Source: Musa acuminata AAA Group
Lineage: Eukaryota > Streptophyta > Magnoliopsida > Zingiberales > Musaceae
Direction of reading: 5' to 3'
DNA length: 64,000 nt
Assembly: GCF_036884655.1 (NCBI RefSeq)
Contig: NC_088337.1
Location: 30,533,001-30,597,000 of the forward strand
Both the position numbers and the translations under genes were made by a program. Positions 58,901 to 64,000 of the stretch are shown piece by piece. The notes beneath the pieces were generated by a model. That model was not told the DNA's origin. It worked only from the letters and a program-made list of their open reading frames with translations, and made no database searches. Positions within the stretch are counted from its first letter, which is position 1, and every line of letters starts with the position of its first letter.

Positions 58901-61900
58901 TCATGTTGTTATGGCTGTGCTTGTTTGGTCGAACCAGGCGGTTGTATTTGCTTGCTATAGAAAACATTTGCAGTTGCTCCTTTTTTTATTTGGTTATGGG
59001 GGAGGAGGGTTAGTTTTTTGTATGAAAGCCATTGCAGATTTCAGATAATAGATTTCTCCAATAAGATTAAAAAATTATTCTTGCATCACTTGTGGTTGTT
59101 TAAACACCTTTTTCCACAGAATGCATGCTAAGATGACAGGTCCTTTATGCATAGTTTCATGCTTTCTTTTTGTTTTTCTTTCCTCTAAGTCTTCATTGGT
59201 TATTTATTCTCTCTGTAACTTCTTTGTTTTCTTCTCCAAACAAAGTACATATACTATTTAATTATTCTCCAAAAGTATATAATATTACGGAATAGAAGAT
59301 GACCTGTTTTGACTATCCTTCTCCACTAGGTTCACAAGCAAGCCCAATATAGCTACCAATAAATCCAATTCATGATCACTGAGATGTCTGTTGTTCAGAT
59401 GACAGTTACTGTTATGTTGGTTGGTAGATAAGGTGCTCTCGTTCACTTTGCTGTTTGTTTGAAACGAACAGTCAAATGATGGAAAATGGCTAACTATTAA
59501 AGAAACCATAGTATGCAGTCCACCACATGCAGCAATTTGCTGACACCCTACAGAGTTGTCATTTGTTAAGTTCATCAGAACCTGCAAGTTAAACACACAG
59601 CTCTAAATTATTACACAAGGACCAAAATGAATAACAATTCATAAAAATGACATGAAAATAATTTGACTGCATTTGTAAATTCATGCAGAGGCAGAGAGAG
59701 AAAGACACTTGTTTTTAGCAGGTAAAGTAATAAAAATAACAGTGGAAGCTTAGCAAACAATTTCTGGCAGCCAACATAGCAAATAAAAAACACTTCAGGT
59801 AAATCTTCACACATCTGAAAAGTGCATACTTTCCCACATCTGGATAAGTTTATCCTTTACCACATTTGGAAAAGTCATCTCTGGATTGTAACATTCATAG
59901 AATCAAATCATCAGTAACTTAAGAGGTCAGACCAACACTTGTTTAGATATCAAAATGAAAATCAGTTGGCCTACATATGCTCAAAGTTGCACTAAAGGGG
60001 AACCAAATGTTAGCAGTTCCAACAAAATCGATAAAACACACACCAAGATGGTTCCCGATAATTAGTCTAGTAGGACAACAAGATTATTTCCGTTCCCAAT
60101 GAATGAACTTTCTGGGATCTGCATGCTCCTTTTGCAAGATATAATTTGGTTAGGAAATAACCATTTGAACCGATGGAAGGCTAGGGAACAACAAATTTAT
60201 AAAAGAAAAGTATGAAAAATTGAAAACATGAAATCATTAAATCATAATTATGACCAAGCATCACTTCATGTCAATTTGTCTAGTAATTAAAGTAACTAAG
60301 TAGAGAAGTCTTGAAAAGCATTACTTAATATGCTAGCTAAGATAGCTTAACAAGTCCCACCCCAGTATGAAGTGACCATAAAAATCATGTTTGTGATACT
60401 TTAATCATTGGTATCATAATCCACCATTGTTCAACCCCAACAGGGGATGTCAATGACCTTCATTTTCTGTTCGACCATAGACCAATGCATCTCCAAAGAA
60501 TAAAAGGACCCAGGAAAGTCATAGGCTTATTGGTTCATTCCTAACAAAATTCTAGTAAGCTGCAGTAATGTTAGATGGTAATGATTCAATTTTTTTCAGA
60601 GACTAGTGATTCTATTGGCAAAACAAATCTGATACTTAAAGTGAACTGATTTATAAGGGAACAACAAATAAAATAACATACAAAATAGGAAAAAGTATTT
60701 GTAATTGTATTATAACAAAATTGACTTATTGAAATAAATAATAAGCATATTTTAAGACAATAGAATCAAAATTGACCTACTGAAATTTATACATGCCCTA
60801 TCCTTAACCATTCATGTACAACAGCTGCTCCAGTTTTTTGGGTATTTGAGTCTACCTGACATGCTTAGGCCAAAATAAGGTGCTCGTCACTATAGATGGG
60901 TACAGGAAAATAGGTATCCAGTTCAGATTCAATAAGGCAGGAAGAAATTCACAAGTAACTTTTCCTTTTCATAACCCAAGATTCTGACCTGGAAACCGTC
61001 AAACAAAAACCCCTAGACAAAAATGATACCAACTAATTATGTCTAAAGTAACATTTTACTAGTTACTCAGCAGTTTAAGATTGTTGGCCTGCTGGGTATG
61101 ACCCTTGCAGGAAAAAAAATAATTGATTCATTTTGGCCTTTAAATATCTGTACTTAAACATTATAAACAACAAATGCATATTATGGTACACCATATCAGT
61201 ATAACAATCATCTCAAAGATTTCAAATTTCCCATAAAAGAAACAAATGATATCAGTAAATTAGTACTAAAATGATTGCATATTTAGATAAGAATACAACT
61301 ATTTTGCTTTCAGCATATAAGTAAATAAGCCAACCATATCATTTACTTGACATCATTTGCTGCATGTGTATGTTTGTTTGCTTACACAGGACAACAACAA
61401 CTAAATACGGACCATTCAATTACCTTCACTGAAGTGAGGAGACAGTCTTCCGCAAGGCTTGAATCTTCATCAATTCCTGATGGATGAGACTTTGCACAAT
61501 TCTTGTGATTTTCTTCATTTGTTAATTGACTCAAAACATCATCTGTAGTAATTATTGGGAGTTCACACCCATCCAAAAGTTCTTTATTTGGTAAATCACC
61601 TTCATGATCCTGAGTTTTCGTTTTCTTCTTTGCCAACAATTCCCATTTGGAAGGTTTTAAGTCACCTTCATCAAATGCAAAAGGATCATTTATGTCCATT
61701 TCACAATTGCCTTTATCATCTTTTGGCATATGAGGTCTTCTAGACATGCTATCAGAGCTCATTGTTGCACCATTGGATTTTATAGAGATCCATCGATTTG
61801 AAATCCTAAAAGAATTCATCTTCGAACCACTAGAATTAACTTTTGCCTTCAAAGTATTACCATTCATACAGCCACCTCCGATAGATCTATTAATTACATC

Positions 61901-63307
61901 ATATGAAACAGAGGCGGAAAAATCAATTGCCATTTCTGAACCAGAATGAGAAACTTCTAATTGGGTATAAGATGATTTCTGTCGTTTATGACATATCTTT
62001 ATGATGTTCACTTCAGACTCCCTGTCAACACCAGAACACCCAGCATAATAACTATCTGGTGGCTCATCACTGTTATCTGCCAAAATAGAAGAAAATATAC
62101 TGACGATGACAAGCAACAATAATTTACAGACAAATTATAATAGCAAACGTAAGTAAAAGGTATCTAAAAGACATTTTGAGCAAGAAGTTTTGATTCACTA
62201 ATAAAAAAGCAACCAGTATCCTGGAGTAATTACTGACAATGATGATTTACATACTCTACCAGCGGCCAAGCTTAATGACAATATATAAATTGCAATATAC
62301 TTTAAAAATAATCTTACTAGGCATATTCATAATAACTTAAAACTAGAATATTAGAAACATCACCCCAAGGATCACGTACAAAATCAAGAACTGCTTTTCA
62401 AAACTTTGATAATAAATTATTTTCAATACATGCCCTTTTTTAAGGAAAAAATTTTCATCCCCACATAGATTTAATGTAGTAACAACAGATGACCAAGAAA
62501 ATGCTAACACTACAATAATATCAAGAATCATCTTCCACATATTTGCAAAAGAGTAATATTCAGATCTTGAGCCAAATTAAGATCCAAGGAAATGAAAAAA
62601 AAAAAAAAAAGAATGACACAAATTTGATTGTTATATGATGAATAACAGTTTGCTCAAATATTATATAATCCCCCTATATAGTATCTTTGATAAAAATAAA
62701 AAAAAACCTTTCTATCAAATGAGAAAAAAAGCAGAAAAGGCTGCATAAGATTAGCTAAAAGAGATCCAGAAAATCCAAGTACCTTTCAGTTCTTGGTTCA
62801 CTTGAAGACTCTGATATTCAGAAATTAACTTCTCTTTGTTTGAAATGCTGAATTTACCCTGGAGCAAAGAAAAATCTGTAGTGCAATACAAAATAAACCA
62901 ACAGAAACATCAATAAGTACCAGTGCAATAATTTGTTTTTTCCAGTGAGATTGAACAAAAGCACATGAAAAGGTCTGATCAGTTAGCACATGACAGAGAC
63001 CTGAAAATAACTTAATGGCACTGATGATGACCCCAACAAAAGAAAGTTGTACGCCACCATAGTTCGACTTGTGTTTCATCTCAAGTAAATGACTCTGTTA
63101 AAAAATAAAACAAAATGTGTACAGTTAGAAGATAATCATAGAAACAAAATACAAAATTAGTCACTTGTAAGGCTGATACAGTACCTGATTATCCTTACTT
63201 AAGAATGTTGCATTCTCCATAATTTTCAAACATTTTAAGAGAAGTAGCATACTTTGCAACACTGATTCATCTTTAGAATGTGACAACAATGATGAGCTGT
63301 GCCATGT
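55921..63307 (-). CDS. WAPL: WAPL (wings apart-like) cohesin-release factor, C-terminal part
   Basis: Plant WAPL opens the cohesin ring with PDS5, releasing sister-chromatid cohesion in mitosis and meiosis. Nine exons are visible: 63185-63307, 63001-63094, 62783-62875, 61424-62076, 59304-59581, 57932-58082, 57067-57164, 56907-56988 and 55921-56004. They are GT-AG, in phase, and total 551 residues to the stop. The 5' half, including the remaining WAPL domain, lies beyond 64000. Recognisable stretches are LLLLKCLKIMENATFLS, DSYYAGCSGV, INDPFAFDEGDLKPSKWELL, VKVLMNLTNDNSVGCQQIAA, CGGLHTMVSLI, DLLVAILGLLVNLVEKDSQN, SVNVEPQRDAIPLLCSIF, EAEMMIIEAYAALLLGFLST and KLRQAIANCLPNRNLHALVP. For the exon starting at 62875, a second acceptor 17 bases inward would hit a stop, so the outer one is used. 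Confidence 0.95.
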
Positions 63308-64000
63308 CTACAACATCAAGCATGCCATAGTCAACACATTGCAAGGACACTAGAAAAAGTACGATGTCGATTCAATCATAGATATTTAGAAAAAGGATCT
63401 TGCTATGTAGTTATCTCAGGAAAACTCATGTTGATACTGATATTGACATTCCATGTGCTCATGTGAAAGTTAAGCCCATCCATGCATGTATGAACTAAAG
63501 TGGCTACGCTGCTACAATATACAATGACAACATAAACAGAATATATCTTTAATTAATCAAACTTCATATGGCTCATAAATAACACAGAAAATAACAACAA
63601 CCCATCCAAAAAAGTAATAAGGTTTAGAAACAACAAAGCATATAGCTAGAAATTAAACATTAATGATCCAACAACAAATAATGCTAAAACTTTAAATACC
63701 ACCACATAATTCAACTTCAAAAAATATTTTACCAACTTATAACACAATAAGCAAAACTCTATCAAGCAATAATGTCTCCAGCATTTCTATTGAACAGATT
63801 ACTAATGTATATTAAGTAACAAAAGGAAGTTCTTAACAACACAAAAGAGTTGATGCTTGTCTGTGAGTCAGCATTATTAATTGTCATCACATGCTCGCAT
63901 TTTCTCATCAATATGACACTAGCTATCATGTCCTCTTCTTTTGGAAATTGCTTATTGGCACCCTTCTATAATTCCAAAGCCAGATGCAGAATCGAAGCAC
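63308..64000 (-). other. WAPL upstream intron region to window edge
   Basis: This should be mostly intron of WAPL. The last bases (about 63960-64000), read leftward as CFDSASGFGIIEGCQ, could be the tail of a further exon, but I could not verify a phase match. Confidence 0.35.

Overview
The window is nuclear DNA from a flowering plant. Genes are split by GT-AG introns, intergenic DNA is AT-rich with many (AT)n and (GA)n microsatellites, and plant-specific families are present (plastid Cpn60 beta, AP2/ERF, sterol C4-methyl oxidase, HR-like lesion-inducing protein). Several genes have a GC-rich first exon or GC-rich intronless body (ERF, LYK-like kinase, fucosidase, SMO1) beside AT-rich neighbours. 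That pattern suggests a monocot, perhaps Zingiberales/banana-like. The clade is inference; I could not search.

Layout, left to right: (1) a RAD5-type SNF2 DNA-repair translocase on the minus strand, running off the left edge; (2) an HR-like lesion-inducing membrane protein (minus), whose 4-kb first intron holds a decayed 18S rDNA insertion; (3) an ERF1B-type ethylene-response factor (plus, intronless); (4) about 7.5 kb without a recognisable gene, holding a MULE-like element with 9-bp target duplications and a miniature LTR retroelement (TRIM); (5) an intronless LYK3-like pseudokinase (minus); (6) a MIP1 leucine-zipper/DUF547 protein (minus), head-to-head with (7) the plastid chaperonin Cpn60 beta gene (plus); (8) a repeat-rich interval with tandem PBS-like motifs and a cluster of GA/CT microsatellites; (9) GH29 alpha-L-fucosidase (plus); (10) intergenic DNA with a fold-back MITE between AT arrays; (11) sterol 4-alpha-methyl oxidase SMO1 (plus), whose long intron contains a SINE with an 18-bp target duplication; (12) a Pack-MULE-like inverted-repeat element carrying a broken LRR-receptor-kinase fragment; (13) the C-terminal half of the cohesin-release factor WAPL (minus), running off the right edge.

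The genes are ordinary single-copy plant genes with unrelated roles (genome maintenance, stress signalling, plastid protein folding, cell-wall trimming, sterol synthesis), so no operon-like cooperation is expected. The unusual content is in the mobile and captured DNA: a gene-fragment-carrying transposon, a processed-looking rDNA insertion, a TRIM with unequal LTRs, and a SINE. I did not find a convincing new multi-gene system. Exon coordinates were placed by reading splice sites and checking that codon phase closes across every junction. For HRLI, DUF547, Cpn60 beta, FUC1, SMO1 and the visible part of WAPL the phases close exactly.
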